In this document: positions 17,501 to 27,716 of the stretch, piece by piece | How positions within the stretch are numbered: position 1 is the first letter of the stretch | How the letters are laid out: each line of letters begins with the position of its first letter | Assembly: GCF_016598485.1 (NCBI RefSeq) | Contig: NZ_JAEMUW010000012.1 | Location: 62,001 to 126,000, forward strand | Direction of reading: 5' to 3' | Source of the DNA: Micromonospora coerulea | GTDB taxonomy: Bacteria > Actinomycetota > Actinomycetes > Mycobacteriales > Micromonosporaceae | Length of the DNA: 64,000 nt | Notes under the pieces: model-generated | What the model was told of the DNA's origin: nothing | The model's input: the letters and a program-made list of their open reading frames with translations, nothing else | Databases searched by the model: none | Translations under genes and position numbers: made by a program

Positions 17501-18090
17501 CTGTCGATGACCGGTCCCCGCTCGTTCACCACGTCGACGAACACCTCACGGTAATCGAATCGGTCCGCAAGCTCGTGGCCGACGTGGAGATCCTCGGCGA
17601 CGAGCTCTGCGAGCGCCTGAGCCACGGCGGAACCGTCTACTCCTTCGGCAACGGCGGGTCCGCGGCAGACGCCCAGCACCTGGTGGGTGAGCTCATCGGG
17701 CGGTACTGCCGTGAGCGGCGGGCGTTGCCCGCCGTGGCCCTGTCCACCGACCCGACCGTGACCACCTGCATCGGCAACGACTACTCCTTCGAGGACGTCT
17801 TCGCCCGGCAGGTCTCGGCACTGGCCCGCACCGGCGACGTGGTGGTGGCCTTCACCACCAGCGGCCGGTCCCCCAACGTCGTCGCCGGCCTTCGGGCCGG
17901 CCGGGACGCCGGCGCCCTGACGGTCCTGTTCACCGGGCAGCCGGAAGCCGGCGGTGGACCCGCCGCACGGTACGCCGAGCACGTCTTCGCGGTGGCGTCC
18001 GAGCGCACGGCCCGGGTTCAGGAGGCGCACGTCCTGCTCCTGCACCTCCTCAGCGAACACATCGACCGCTGGGCCGTCACCCCCGATTAA
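17497..18090 (+). CDS. SIS-domain phosphosugar isomerase (GmhA-like)
   Basis: This 197-residue single SIS domain contains SFGNGGSAADAQHLVGEL, the phosphate- and sugar-binding signature of sedoheptulose-7-phosphate isomerase GmhA, and the second block VAFTTSGRSPNVV. The length equals that of GmhA. No heptose-pathway genes accompany it, so it may instead isomerise or bind a sugar phosphate produced by the preceding ROK kinase. GTG start, coupled to that kinase. Confidence 0.85.
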   Translation: MTVDDRSPLVHHVDEHLTVIESVRKLVADVEILGDELCERLSHGGTVYSFGNGGSAADAQHLVGELIGRYCRERRALPAVALSTDPTVTTCIGNDYSFEDVFARQVSALARTGDVVVAFTTSGRSPNVVAGLRAGRDAGALTVLFTGQPEAGGGPAARYAEHVFAVASERTARVQEAHVLLLHLLSEHIDRWAVTPD

Positions 18091-18129
18091 CCAGACCGCA
18101 CCGCACCACGGGAAAGGGACTCCTTCCAC

Positions 18130-20691
18130 ATGCTCCGCGCACAACCGCAGTCCGACACCCGTCGGCCGTCGGCGATCCCCCGCCCGTCGGCACCTCCAGC
18201 CGGCCGGGCCACCCGGGGTCAGCTGCACATGATCGGCAACGCCCACATCGACGCGGTGTGGTTGTGGCCGTGGCAGGAGGGTTACCAGGAGGCGCGCGCG
18301 ACGTTCCGCGCCGCCCTGCAACGGATCGACGAGTATCCGGACTTCATCTTCACCTGCGACTCGGTCGGATACCTGGCCTGGATCGAGGAGCACGATCCCG
18401 AGCTGTTCGCGGCGCTGCGGGAGCAGGTCCGTGCGGGCCGGTTCGAGATCGTCGGCGGTTGGTGGGTCGAGCCGGACTGCAACATTCCCGGCGGTGAGGG
18501 ATTCGTCCGGCACGCGCTGTACTCCCAGCGGTACCTGGCCGAGAAGTTCGGGAGGACGGCGTCGGTCGGTTGCAACGTCGACCCGTTCGGGCAGAACGCC
18601 ACGATTCCCCAGTTGCTGGCGAAGTCCGGTATAGACAGCTACGTGTTCATGCGGCCACAGCCGCACGAGACCGCGCTGCCCGGACCGACGTTCTGGTGGG
18701 AGGCAGCCGACGGGTCACGGGTGCTGGCCTACCGGATCCCGCACGAGTACTGCAGCCCCGCGGGGCATCTGGGCGTACACGTCGGCAAGGCGCTGGCCCA
18801 GCTGCCGCACACCACCGACCCGCTGATGTGCTTCTACGGCGTCGGCAACCACGGCGGCGGCCCGACCCGGGCGAACATCGACAGCATCCGGGAACTGGAC
18901 GGCAGCGACCAGTTCCCGCAGATGCTCTTCTCCACGGTCCGGGCATTCTTCGACGCGGCCCGCGCCACCGGACGGGACCTGCCCGAGTTCTCCGGCGAGA
19001 TCCAGCCGCACGGAGTGGGCTGCTACTCCGCGCACTCCGGCATCAAGAAGCTGATCCGGCACACCGAGCACGCGCTGCAAGCCGCCGAGAAGTGGGCTGC
19101 GGTGGCGAGCGCGGCGACCGGCGTGCCCCGCGCGACCGACCAGTTCGAACACGCCTGGCGACAGGTCCTGCTCAACCACTTCCACGACACCGCGGCCGGC
19201 ACCGCGCTGCCCAGCGCGTACGACGACGCGCGCGACCAGCTCGGTGAGGCGCGGGCGATCGCGGCACGCCTGCAGAACCAGGCGATCCAGAGCATCAGCC
19301 GCCAGATCGACATCCCCGACGAGGAGCGGATGACGCCCCTGGCGGTGTTCAACCCGCACCCCTGGCCGGTGCGGACCACCGTCGAGGTCGAGTTCGGCAG
19401 CTTCCTCGGCAACGGCGGGATCGTGGCCGAGGACGATGCGCAGAACCGCATCCCCGTACAGTCCGCCCGCTCGACGACGGTGACCGGCGGTCGCCGGCGG
19501 CTCGTGGTACCGGTGGAGCTGCCCCCGCTCGGCTACCGGCTCTACCGGATGTATCCCGATCACATCACTGTCCCCAGGCCGGCTGCGGAGACCGACACGG
19601 TGCTGGAAAACGATCACCTGCGGGTGGTGGTCGACCCGGCGACGGGGTGGCTGTCGAGCCTCGTGTGCAAGGCCACGGACGCGGAGCTGATCAGCGGCGA
19701 CGGGGCGCGGTCGCGGCATGCGGTCGTGCTGAACGACCCCACCGACACCTGGGGCCACGGGGTCGTCTCCTATCGGGACGTGATCGGGGCCTTCACACCG
19801 GTGTCGGTGCGGCGGATCGAGACCGGCCCCGTCCGGCAGGTGCTGCGGGTATGCAGCAGTTTCGGCGCCTCGACGCTGACCGAGGAGTTCGTGCTGGCCG
19901 CGGGTGCGCGACACCTCGAGGTCAGGGTCACCATCGACTGGCACGAACGCCTCCGGATGCTCAAGCTGCGCTTCCCGACCAACCTGACCGAGGTCACCGC
20001 GACCCACGCGATCCCCTACGGGCACGTCGAGCGGGTCGCCGACGGGCACGAGACGGTCAGCCACTCGTGGGTGGACGTGTCCGGCACGCTGAGCGGGCGT
20101 GCGGCTGGCCTGTCGGTCCTCAACGACGCCAAGTTCGGTGTCGACGTGACCGGGGGCGAGATCGGCCTCACCGCGCTGCGCAGCCCGGCATACGCATGGC
20201 ACGCCCCGCAGCCCCTGCCCGCCGACGGCGACTACGAGGTCATGGACCAGGGGGTGCAGCGGTTCACCTACCGGCTGCTGCCGCATGCCGGTGACTGGCG
20301 GGCCGCCGGGACCGTGCGCGCCGCGGCCGAACTCGACCAGGCGCCGGTCGCCCTGCTGGAGTCGTGCCACGATGGTCCACTGCCCCAGCAGCACTGCTTC
20401 GCCGCCGTCTCCGACGCCGACAACGTGGTGATCACGGTGATCAAGCAGGCCGAGGAGCAGACCGGCGACTACGTGGTCCGGGGCTACGAGACGGCCGGTG
20501 CGGCGGCGAACGCCACCATCGACCTGCCGTTCCTCGGCCGCACGATCACCGCCGAGTTCGGCCCGCACGAAATCAAGACATTGGTCGTCCCGCGCGATCC
20601 CGCCCGGCCCGCCGCCGAGGCTGACCTGTTGGAGCGGCCGACGGCGGCCGAGGCCGTGGCCACGGACGAGCCGGAAGGTGAGCGGGAATGA
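18130..20691 (+). CDS. Alpha-mannosidase, GH38
   Basis: This 853-residue enzyme belongs to glycoside hydrolase family 38. GNAHIDAVWLWPW supplies the zinc-binding His and Asp near residues 37-40. GCNVDPFGQNATIPQLL near 149-165 holds the nucleophile Asp, and the C-terminal half has the large beta-sandwich domains of the family. It removes terminal alpha-linked mannose with retention. No signal peptide is present, so it works on imported oligosaccharides. Ribosome site gggaaaggga at 18110-18119. The end overlaps the beta-mannosidase gene by ATGA, coupling the two mannosidases. Confidence 0.93.
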   Translation: MLRAQPQSDTRRPSAIPRPSAPPAGRATRGQLHMIGNAHIDAVWLWPWQEGYQEARATFRAALQRIDEYPDFIFTCDSVGYLAWIEEHDPELFAALREQVRAGRFEIVGGWWVEPDCNIPGGEGFVRHALYSQRYLAEKFGRTASVGCNVDPFGQNATIPQLLAKSGIDSYVFMRPQPHETALPGPTFWWEAADGSRVLAYRIPHEYCSPAGHLGVHVGKALAQLPHTTDPLMCFYGVGNHGGGPTRANIDSIRELDGSDQFPQMLFSTVRAFFDAARATGRDLPEFSGEIQPHGVGCYSAHSGIKKLIRHTEHALQAAEKWAAVASAATGVPRATDQFEHAWRQVLLNHFHDTAAGTALPSAYDDARDQLGEARAIAARLQNQAIQSISRQIDIPDEERMTPLAVFNPHPWPVRTTVEVEFGSFLGNGGIVAEDDAQNRIPVQSARSTTVTGGRRRLVVPVELPPLGYRLYRMYPDHITVPRPAAETDTVLENDHLRVVVDPATGWLSSLVCKATDAELISGDGARSRHAVVLNDPTDTWGHGVVSYRDVIGAFTPVSVRRIETGPVRQVLRVCSSFGASTLTEEFVLAAGARHLEVRVTIDWHERLRMLKLRFPTNLTEVTATHAIPYGHVERVADGHETVSHSWVDVSGTLSGRAAGLSVLNDAKFGVDVTGGEIGLTALRSPAYAWHAPQPLPADGDYEVMDQGVQRFTYRLLPHAGDWRAAGTVRAAAELDQAPVALLESCHDGPLPQQHCFAAVSDADNVVITVIKQAEEQTGDYVVRGYETAGAAANATIDLPFLGRTITAEFGPHEIKTLVVPRDPARPAAEADLLERPTAAEAVATDEPEGERE

Positions 20692-23225
20692 CGTCCGTGA
20701 CCGCCTTGACCGAGGGCTGGCGGCTGCGCGGCTTCCTCGGCGACGACTGGCAGCTGCACCGGGCCCAGCTGCACGCCCGCGACAGCCAGGACGACGAGCG
20801 GCGGTGGATCCCCGCCCGGGTCCCCGGCAGCGTGCTCGCCGATCTGCTCGCCGCCGGCCAGGTCCCCTCCCCCTACGTGGGCACGCAGAGCCTGCTGTCG
20901 GAGTGGGTGCCGCAGCGGACGTGGGTGTACCGCACCCGCCTGCGCACCGCCGGGCTCGCGCCCACCGAGCGTGCGTTCCTCGAATTCGACGGCATCGACT
21001 ACTCCGCCGCGGTCTACCTCGACGGCGAGCGGATCGCCGTGCACGAGGGCACGTTCGTCTCCCGCACGGTCGAGGTGACCGGACGACTCGGCCCCGGCGA
21101 ACACACTCTCGCCGTGGTCGTCGATCCCGCGCCGGTGAGCCAACCACAGGTCGGCTACACCGCCGAGGTGAACGTCCACAAGGGGCGAATGGGCTACGGA
21201 TGGGACTTCTGCCCCCGGATCGTGCACCAGGGTCTGTGGGCGCCGGTCCGGCTCCGGACGACCGGACCGCTGCGGCTGGCCGACGTGTGGGCGCGACCCA
21301 CGGTGACCGGCGCCGCGGGCCGCGTCACGGTGACCGTGTCGGTGGACGGCGAGGCCACCGGCGCGAGCGCGGAGTGCACCCTGCACGACCCGGCGGGCGC
21401 GACCGTCGCCAAGGGCACCGTGCCACTGGACGGCGCAGCCACCGAGGTCACCCTCCAGGTCGAGGCACCCCTCGAATGGGAGCTCAACGGCCGTGGCGAG
21501 GCCCACCTGTACGCGCTGCGCGTGGCGCTGCACGACGGCAGCGGAACGCGCAGCGACGACCGCCATCTGCGGCTGGGTTTCCGGGACGTACGGTTCAGCC
21601 GCGACGCCGGTGCGCCCGCCACCGCCCTGCCCTACCGGCTGACCGTCAACGGCCGGGCCAGCGACATCAAGGGCTGGAACTGGGTCCCCGCCGACGCCCT
21701 CTACGGCGCGGTCGACGAGGCCCGACTGCGCCACCTGCTCGGGCTCGCCCGCGACGCCGGGGTGACGATGCTGCGGGTGTGGGGCGGGGGCCTCATCGAA
21801 AGCACCCTCTTCTACGACCTGTGCGACGAGTTCGGGATCCTGGTCTGGCAGGAGTTCGCCCAGTCCAGCTCCGGCATGCGCAGCGTGCCCAGCGACGACG
21901 AGAGCTTCGTGGCCCGGATGGTCGCCGAGGCCGAGCAGATCGTTCCCGCCCGCCGTAACCATCCCAGCCTGGCCATCTGGTGCGGCGGCAACGAGTTGCA
22001 GCGGGCCGACGGGGTACCGCTGACCGACGCGGACTCCCCCGTGCTGGCCGCGCTGCACGACGTCGTCGCACGCCTCGACCCCAACCGGCAGTGGCTGCCC
22101 ACCTCCCCGTCGGGGCCGGTGTTCGGCAACACGCTCGACAGCGTACGGACCAGCCCGGAACAGCACGACGTGCACGGACCCTGGGAGCACCAGGGCCTGT
22201 CCGACCACTACCGGCTCTACGACTCCGGCCGAGGGCTGCTGCTCAGCGAGTTCGGCGTGGAGGGCATGAGCAATGTCCGGGCGATCGAGTCGGTCGTACC
22301 GGCCCCGGAGCATGCCCTTCCCACGGCCGGCAACCCCGTCTGGGACCACCTCGGCCGGTGGTGGAACAACGAACCGCTGGTGCGGCAGGCGTTCGGCGAC
22401 GCCCTCACCGACCTCGCCGCGCTCTCCCGGGCCAGCCAGTTCCTCCAAGCGGACGGCCTGCGCTACGCCGTCGAGGCCAACCGGCGCCGGCCGGAGAGCT
22501 GCGGGGTGCTGCCCTGGCAGCTCAACGAGTCCTTCCCCAACGGCTGGTGCACCTCCGCCGTCGACTACTTCGGCGAGCCGAAGGCCGCCTACCACTACGT
22601 GCGGCGCGCCTACCGCCCGCTGCACGTGTGCGCCGCCCTGCCGGCGCCCCGCGTCACCGGCGACGAGTTCGCCGCGACCGTGTGGGCGTGGTGGGACACC
22701 GCGTCCGGGCCGGGGAGCGTCACCGCCCGGGTGATACGCCTCGGCGGACGCCAGGTCGCCGAGGCGCACTGGGCGACCGAATTCGTCGAGGGCCGGCCCC
22801 AGCCGCTCGGCGAGATCCGGTGCCCCGCGGGTGAGCTGGGCGCACAACCGTTCCTGCTGGATCTGTCCGTGCACGCCGGAACCGACTCGCGGGCGAACCG
22901 CTATCTGCTCACCGCCGGCCACGACTTCCAGGACCTGCTCGCCCTGCCACCGGCCGGCATCTCCACCCGGCTGCACACCACCGGCGCGACCTGGACGCTG
23001 CGGCTGCGCCACGAGACCGGGCCGGCCATCCCGTTCCTGCGGCTGCTCGACGCCCGCCACGCGGCCGAGCCCGGCTGGCTGACCTGGGACGACAACGCCA
23101 TCGACCTGCTGCCCGGCGAGGAGCGCGTCCTGCACGGCCGGTGGGACGGCGTGGCACCCGAGGACCGGCGCGTACGGCTCGACGGCTGGAACGTGTCCGC
23201 TCAACTGATCACCGAGGCCGGCTGA
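20688..23225 (+). CDS. Beta-mannosidase, GH2
   Basis: This 845-residue GH2 enzyme has a jelly-roll N-terminal domain (WVYRTRLRTAG, FDGIDYSAAVYLDG), Ig-like domains and a barrel. IWCGGNELQ places the acid/base Glu at 436, and LLSEFGVEGMSN near 521-532 has the nucleophile Glu. The MGYGWDFCPRI motif is characteristic of beta-mannosidases within GH2. It would cleave terminal beta-mannose, for example the Man-beta-1,4-GlcNAc bond of an N-glycan core or manno-oligosaccharides. It is cytoplasmic and shares start/stop overlaps with both neighbours. Confidence 0.93.
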   Translation: MTSVTALTEGWRLRGFLGDDWQLHRAQLHARDSQDDERRWIPARVPGSVLADLLAAGQVPSPYVGTQSLLSEWVPQRTWVYRTRLRTAGLAPTERAFLEFDGIDYSAAVYLDGERIAVHEGTFVSRTVEVTGRLGPGEHTLAVVVDPAPVSQPQVGYTAEVNVHKGRMGYGWDFCPRIVHQGLWAPVRLRTTGPLRLADVWARPTVTGAAGRVTVTVSVDGEATGASAECTLHDPAGATVAKGTVPLDGAATEVTLQVEAPLEWELNGRGEAHLYALRVALHDGSGTRSDDRHLRLGFRDVRFSRDAGAPATALPYRLTVNGRASDIKGWNWVPADALYGAVDEARLRHLLGLARDAGVTMLRVWGGGLIESTLFYDLCDEFGILVWQEFAQSSSGMRSVPSDDESFVARMVAEAEQIVPARRNHPSLAIWCGGNELQRADGVPLTDADSPVLAALHDVVARLDPNRQWLPTSPSGPVFGNTLDSVRTSPEQHDVHGPWEHQGLSDHYRLYDSGRGLLLSEFGVEGMSNVRAIESVVPAPEHALPTAGNPVWDHLGRWWNNEPLVRQAFGDALTDLAALSRASQFLQADGLRYAVEANRRRPESCGVLPWQLNESFPNGWCTSAVDYFGEPKAAYHYVRRAYRPLHVCAALPAPRVTGDEFAATVWAWWDTASGPGSVTARVIRLGGRQVAEAHWATEFVEGRPQPLGEIRCPAGELGAQPFLLDLSVHAGTDSRANRYLLTAGHDFQDLLALPPAGISTRLHTTGATWTLRLRHETGPAIPFLRLLDARHAAEPGWLTWDDNAIDLLPGEERVLHGRWDGVAPEDRRVRLDGWNVSAQLITEAG

Positions 23226-25105
23226 TGGCGGCGACCTTGACGAACGCGCCGCTGCACGTCAGCGGCCTCGACCCGCACCTGTTCGAGGTGGAACTGCGAC
23301 GGGCACCGACGGCTTCGCCCGCCGGGGGCGTGTCGGCGACGATCACGGCCACGTACCGGGGCACGGTGCCGGTGGAGGCACGGCTGCGGGTGTCCGCCAG
23401 CCTCGCCGACGCCGGTGATCCGTACTGGCTCATTCCCGGGCTGTTCTACGGCGACAACCGTCCCGCGGACAACCACCGGCTCTACCCGCGCTTCGCCCGC
23501 ACGGTCGACGAGCCCGCCGACCCAGGGCGGTACGTCTCCCCCGCATGGAGCTTCCGTGCCGACCGGGCCGCCACGCCCGCGGTGTTCGTCTGGGGAGCGT
23601 CCGGTGGCCTGGCGCTCGCCGTCGACGAGCACAGCTCGCTGGGCCTGACCGGGATCGGGTTCGCGCACGAGGGCGACATCGCACAGCTGCACGCCGATTT
23701 CCCGTACCGTGAGGAGCCGGTCAGCTACGTCGGCAGTCAGGAACCCACTGCGCCGCTGGCGCAGACGCACGTCTGGCAGCCGGGCGAGCGGCACGTCGTG
23801 GAGCTGAACCTCTACCGGCTGCCCGCTGACCGGCACGCCTATGTGCCGGTGCTGCGGGAGCGGCACGCCCGGTCGGCGACGGAGCCGCTGCGCCCGTGGG
23901 TCGACGTGACGGAGGCGGCGGACCTGGCCGCGTACGGCCTGCACCGCTGGCACTTCCGCCCCGACCCGGCGGTGCTGCTGGAGACGGCGGCGTTCGACCG
24001 GGAGTTCAACGACAACGTCCAGGGCCTGGGTGACCGGGCAGCGATGCACGTCGCGTGGATCAGCGGAATCCCGTACGCCCACGCACTGCTGGCGCACGGC
24101 CGCCGCCGGGGACAGGACGACCATGTCGCGGCCGGTGCGGCGGTGATCGACCACATCTGCGGCAACCTCGCGCCGGCCGGGACGTTCTGGGGCCAGTGGA
24201 CCGCGGCGAGGGGTTGGGGCCAGAGCTGGACGCCGGTCCGGGGTGGCCTGCACGCCCGTACCCTCGCCGAGGCCACCTTGTTCCTGCACCGCGCCGTCCG
24301 CGCCGAGCAGGCCGCCGGCGTGGACCGCCCGGGGTGGCGGGCGGCGGTGCGGAGCAACCTCGACGTCGCGGTACGCAACCAGCGCGCGGACGGCAACCTG
24401 GGCAGCCTGCTGCACGCCGACGACGGCCGGGTGCTGTCCTGGGCCGGTGCCGCAGGGCTGACCTGGGTCACCGCGCTTGCCGAGGCGGGCGACCTCGACC
24501 CGGGCCTCCTGGAGGCCGCGCGGCGCGGTGGCGACTACTACGCCCGCTTCGTCGAGGAGGAGTTCCTGCACGGCGCCCCCGAGGACGTCGATCTGGCGCC
24601 GACGTCGGAGGACGGCTACGCGGCGGTGCTGGCGTATGTGGCCCTGTGGCGCGCCACCCGCGAGTCGCGCTGGTTGGAGTTCGCACGCCGGGCCGCGGAC
24701 TGGATGTTGACTTTCCGCTACAGCTACGACGTGCGCTTCGACGGGCACACCCTGCTGGCGCAGTACGACTTCCGCAGCCGCGGCGCCGACCAGGCCTCCC
24801 CCAGCAACCAGCACCTGCACTCGTACGGCCTGATCTGCCTCCCGGAGATGGTCGAGTTGTCCGCCGCCACCGGCGACCGGCACTACCTCGACCGCACCCG
24901 GGAGAACCTGGCCTGCTTCCGGCAGTTCATCGCCCGCGCCGACGGCGACTTCAACGCCTACCGGGGCATGGCCAGCGAACGCTACTACCAGACCGCCTGC
25001 TTCCAGGCCAAGGGCATGCTGCTCACCTTGTCGCACGCGTGGAGCGTCGGCGTGCTGCTGCTGGGCTGCGAGGCGGCGCTGAGCCTGCCGGAGGTGAACT
25101 GGTGA
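23225..25105 (+). CDS. Unrecognised (alpha/alpha)6-barrel-like glycosidase or epimerase
   Basis: The first ~215 residues are beta-rich; the rest is helical with repeated motifs typical of six-hairpin glycosidases. Examples are SNQHLHSYGLICLPEMVELS near 547-566, AYVALWRATRESRWLEFARR and FNAYRGMASERYYQTACFQ near 577-595. I cannot place it in a numbered GH family. Sugar-processing roles are inferred from fold and context only. It has 626 residues and no signal peptide. ATG 23225 shares its A with the preceding TGA; the end overlaps the GH1 gene by GTGA. It is always translated with the mannosidase and glucosidase genes. Confidence 0.6.
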   Translation: MAATLTNAPLHVSGLDPHLFEVELRRAPTASPAGGVSATITATYRGTVPVEARLRVSASLADAGDPYWLIPGLFYGDNRPADNHRLYPRFARTVDEPADPGRYVSPAWSFRADRAATPAVFVWGASGGLALAVDEHSSLGLTGIGFAHEGDIAQLHADFPYREEPVSYVGSQEPTAPLAQTHVWQPGERHVVELNLYRLPADRHAYVPVLRERHARSATEPLRPWVDVTEAADLAAYGLHRWHFRPDPAVLLETAAFDREFNDNVQGLGDRAAMHVAWISGIPYAHALLAHGRRRGQDDHVAAGAAVIDHICGNLAPAGTFWGQWTAARGWGQSWTPVRGGLHARTLAEATLFLHRAVRAEQAAGVDRPGWRAAVRSNLDVAVRNQRADGNLGSLLHADDGRVLSWAGAAGLTWVTALAEAGDLDPGLLEAARRGGDYYARFVEEEFLHGAPEDVDLAPTSEDGYAAVLAYVALWRATRESRWLEFARRAADWMLTFRYSYDVRFDGHTLLAQYDFRSRGADQASPSNQHLHSYGLICLPEMVELSAATGDRHYLDRTRENLACFRQFIARADGDFNAYRGMASERYYQTACFQAKGMLLTLSHAWSVGVLLLGCEAALSLPEVNW

Positions 25106-26460
25106 CGAGTACCTTCCCACCCGACTTTCTGTGGGGCGCCGCGACCTCGGCGTACCAGGTCGAGGGCGCCGTCGACGAGGACGGCCGCGCGCCGTCCATC
25201 TGGGACACGTTCACGGCCGAGCGCGGGATGGACTCCGGCGCGGACGCCTGCGACCACTACCACCACTGGCCATCGGACGCCGACCTGATGGCCCAGCTCA
25301 ACATGAACGCCTACCGGTTCTCGCTGGCCTGGCCGCGCATCATCCCCGGAGGGACCGGCCCGGTGAACCGGGCTGGGTTGGCGCACTACGACCGGATGGT
25401 CGACGGTCTGCTCGAACGTGGCGTCACGCCGGTACCGACGCTGTACCACTGGGACCTGCCGCAGCGGTTGCAGGAGCGCGGCGGCTGGACCAACCGCGCG
25501 ACCGCCGAGGCCTTCGCCGCCTACACGGACGTCTGCCTCGACCTGCTCGGTGACCGGATCGACACCTGGCTCACGGTCAACGAGCCGTGGGTGGTGTCCG
25601 TCCTGGGCTACCGGCTCGGCCTGCACGCCCCCGGTGAGAAGGATCTTCGCACCTCCATCCTTGTCGGCCACCACCTGTTGTTGGCGCACGGCCTGGCGAC
25701 GGACCGCATCCGCGAGCGCCGCCCCACCGCCCGCGTCGGCATCCCGCTGAGCCTCTTCCCCAACTACCCCGCCACCGACGATCCGGCCGACGTCGCGGCA
25801 TCGTGGGCCTCCGACGGGTACACGAACCGCTGGTTCCTCGACCCGGTGCTGCGCGGCCACTACCCCGCCGACACCGCCGAGCTGTTCGAACGACTGATCG
25901 GGCCGATGGACTGGGTGCGCCCGGGCGACCTCGACATCATCGGCAACCGGCCGGACCTCATCGGCGTGAACTACTACACCCGCCGGCGGATCACCGCGAG
26001 TCAGGACGAACTGCCCTGGCGGGTGCTGCCCGCGCAGGAGGGCGTCCCGGTCACCGACAGCGGCTGGGAGAGCGTCCCAGAGGCGTTCCACGAACTGCTG
26101 GTACGCCTGCACCGCGACTACGACGTGCCGATGCTGATCACCGAGAACGGCGGGGTGTGGAACGCCCAACCGGACTCCGACGGGCGGGTGCGGGACACCG
26201 GACGCGTGCACGCCCTGCGCGAGCACCTGCGCGCACTGTCCCGCGCGATCGACGACGGCGCACAGGTGCTCGGCTACCTGCACTGGTCGCTGCTGGACAA
26301 CCTGGAATGGGCTGAGGGGTACGCCCAACGCTTCGGCCTCATCCACGTCGACCGGTCGACCCAGCGACGCACCGTCAAGGACAGCGCTCGCTACTTCGCG
26401 GCGGTCATCGCCGCCAACGCGGTCATCGACGTCTCCGACCAGTCGGAAGGAAGATCGTGA
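25102..26460 (+). CDS. Beta-glucosidase/beta-glycosidase, GH1
   Basis: This 452-residue GH1 enzyme starts with the family signature FLWGAATSAYQVEGA. TWLTVNEPWV near residues 153-162 holds the acid/base Glu, and LITENGGVW near 344-352 holds the nucleophile Glu. Other invariant blocks are YRFSLAWPRI, YHWDLPQ and HWSLLDNLEWAEGY. The usual length is 440-470. It retains configuration and releases glucose, mannose or fucose from beta-glycosides. It is cytoplasmic. GTG start within the previous gene's stop. Confidence 0.95.
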   Translation: MTSTFPPDFLWGAATSAYQVEGAVDEDGRAPSIWDTFTAERGMDSGADACDHYHHWPSDADLMAQLNMNAYRFSLAWPRIIPGGTGPVNRAGLAHYDRMVDGLLERGVTPVPTLYHWDLPQRLQERGGWTNRATAEAFAAYTDVCLDLLGDRIDTWLTVNEPWVVSVLGYRLGLHAPGEKDLRTSILVGHHLLLAHGLATDRIRERRPTARVGIPLSLFPNYPATDDPADVAASWASDGYTNRWFLDPVLRGHYPADTAELFERLIGPMDWVRPGDLDIIGNRPDLIGVNYYTRRRITASQDELPWRVLPAQEGVPVTDSGWESVPEAFHELLVRLHRDYDVPMLITENGGVWNAQPDSDGRVRDTGRVHALREHLRALSRAIDDGAQVLGYLHWSLLDNLEWAEGYAQRFGLIHVDRSTQRRTVKDSARYFAAVIAANAVIDVSDQSEGRS

Positions 26461-27716
26461 AACTGACGATCATCGGCGGCGGATCGACCTACACGCCCGA
26501 GATCGTGGACGGGCTGGTACGCCTGCGTCGCCAGCTCGACATCACCGAACTCGCCCTGCAGGACGTCTCGGCCGACCGCCTGGCCGTGCTCGCCGCCATG
26601 AGCCGGCGGATGCTCGCCGCCGGCGACCATCTGGCGACGGTCAGCACGCACACCGACATCGCATCCGCCGCGGACGGCGCGGACATCGTGCTGGTGCAGT
26701 TGCGCGTCGGTGGGCAGGCCGCGCGGCTGCAGGACGAGACGCTGCCCCTGCAGTGCGACTGCCTGGGACAGGAGACCACGGGTGCCGGCGGGCTGGCCAA
26801 GGCGCTGCGCACCGTGCCGGTGATGCTCCAGGTCGCCAAGGAGGTTCGGGCGGTCAACCCCACCGCGTGGCTGATCGACTTCACTAATCCCGTCGGGATC
26901 GTCACCCGGGCCCTGCTCGAGGCGGGACACGAACGGGTGGTCGGGCTGTGCAGCGCCGCGGTCGTCTTCCAGCAGCACTTCGCCAAGGTGCTCGACGTCG
27001 CCCCGCGGCGCATCACCCTCGACCACGTCGGGCTCAACCACCTGACCTGGGAGCGTCGGGTCCTTCTCGACGGGACCGACGTGCTGCCGCAGCTGCTCGC
27101 CGAGCACGGCGACCGGGTGGCGCGCGCCACCGGGCTGCCCACGGAGCTGGTCCGGCGCCTCGGCACCGTTCCGTCCTATTACCTGCACTACTACTACGCG
27201 CATGACGAGGTGGTCGCCGAGCAGAAGACGCACGGCGTCCGGGCCCAGGAAGTCATGGAGATCGAGAGCCAACTCCTGGCCCAGTACGCCGACGAGCAGG
27301 TGACCGGCAAACCCGACCTGCTCAGCCGGCGCGGCGGCGCCTACTACTCGCAGGCGGCGCTGGATCTGATGGCGTCGCTGCGCCGAGGCGACAGCCTGGT
27401 ACACGTGCTCAACGTCCGCAACAGCTCGGCGCTGCCGTTCCTCCCGCCGGACGCGGTCGTCGAGGTGGCGGCCACGATCACCCCGGACGGCGCCGTCGCC
27501 CAGCCGGTCGAGCCGGTCGAGCCGCTGATCGCCGGCCTCATCGCGCATGTCACCGCGTACGAGCAGCTGGCGCTGGAGGCCGCGGTGCACGGCGGCCGCG
27601 AACGGGTGTTCCGTGCCCTGCTGGCGCACCCGCTCATCGGCCAGCACGCCATCGCCGACCGGCTGACCGACCTGCTGATCGCCGGCAATCGCGAGCATCT
27701 GCCCTGGGCCCGGTGA
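26457..27716 (+). CDS. GH4 NAD-dependent 6-phospho-beta-glucosidase-like enzyme
   Basis: GH4 enzymes use NAD and a divalent metal rather than acid/base hydrolysis. KLTIIGGGSTYTPEIVDGL is the NAD-binding start. FTNPVGIVTRAL, the metal-site Cys in GLCSAAV near residue 165, and DHVGLNHLTW near 187-196 follow. The residue after the Cys is Ser, where family members usually have Asn or His. Its length, 419 residues, is normal. The substrate is usually a phosphorylated disaccharide, but no PTS is present here, so an unphosphorylated or unusual glycoside is possible. Starts with GTG in the preceding stop. Confidence 0.88.
   Translation: MKLTIIGGGSTYTPEIVDGLVRLRRQLDITELALQDVSADRLAVLAAMSRRMLAAGDHLATVSTHTDIASAADGADIVLVQLRVGGQAARLQDETLPLQCDCLGQETTGAGGLAKALRTVPVMLQVAKEVRAVNPTAWLIDFTNPVGIVTRALLEAGHERVVGLCSAAVVFQQHFAKVLDVAPRRITLDHVGLNHLTWERRVLLDGTDVLPQLLAEHGDRVARATGLPTELVRRLGTVPSYYLHYYYAHDEVVAEQKTHGVRAQEVMEIESQLLAQYADEQVTGKPDLLSRRGGAYYSQAALDLMASLRRGDSLVHVLNVRNSSALPFLPPDAVVEVAATITPDGAVAQPVEPVEPLIAGLIAHVTAYEQLALEAAVHGGRERVFRALLAHPLIGQHAIADRLTDLLIAGNREHLPWAR

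Noticed and set aside
18715..21147. An 810-codon minus-strand open frame
   Set aside because: Antisense of the GH38 and GH2 genes; Arg/Gly-rich with no start signal.
20484..23204. A 906-codon open frame on the minus strand
   Set aside because: It is the exact antisense of the GH2 beta-mannosidase; high GC keeps antisense frames open. The protein is low-complexity Val/Gly/Arg-rich with no family features.
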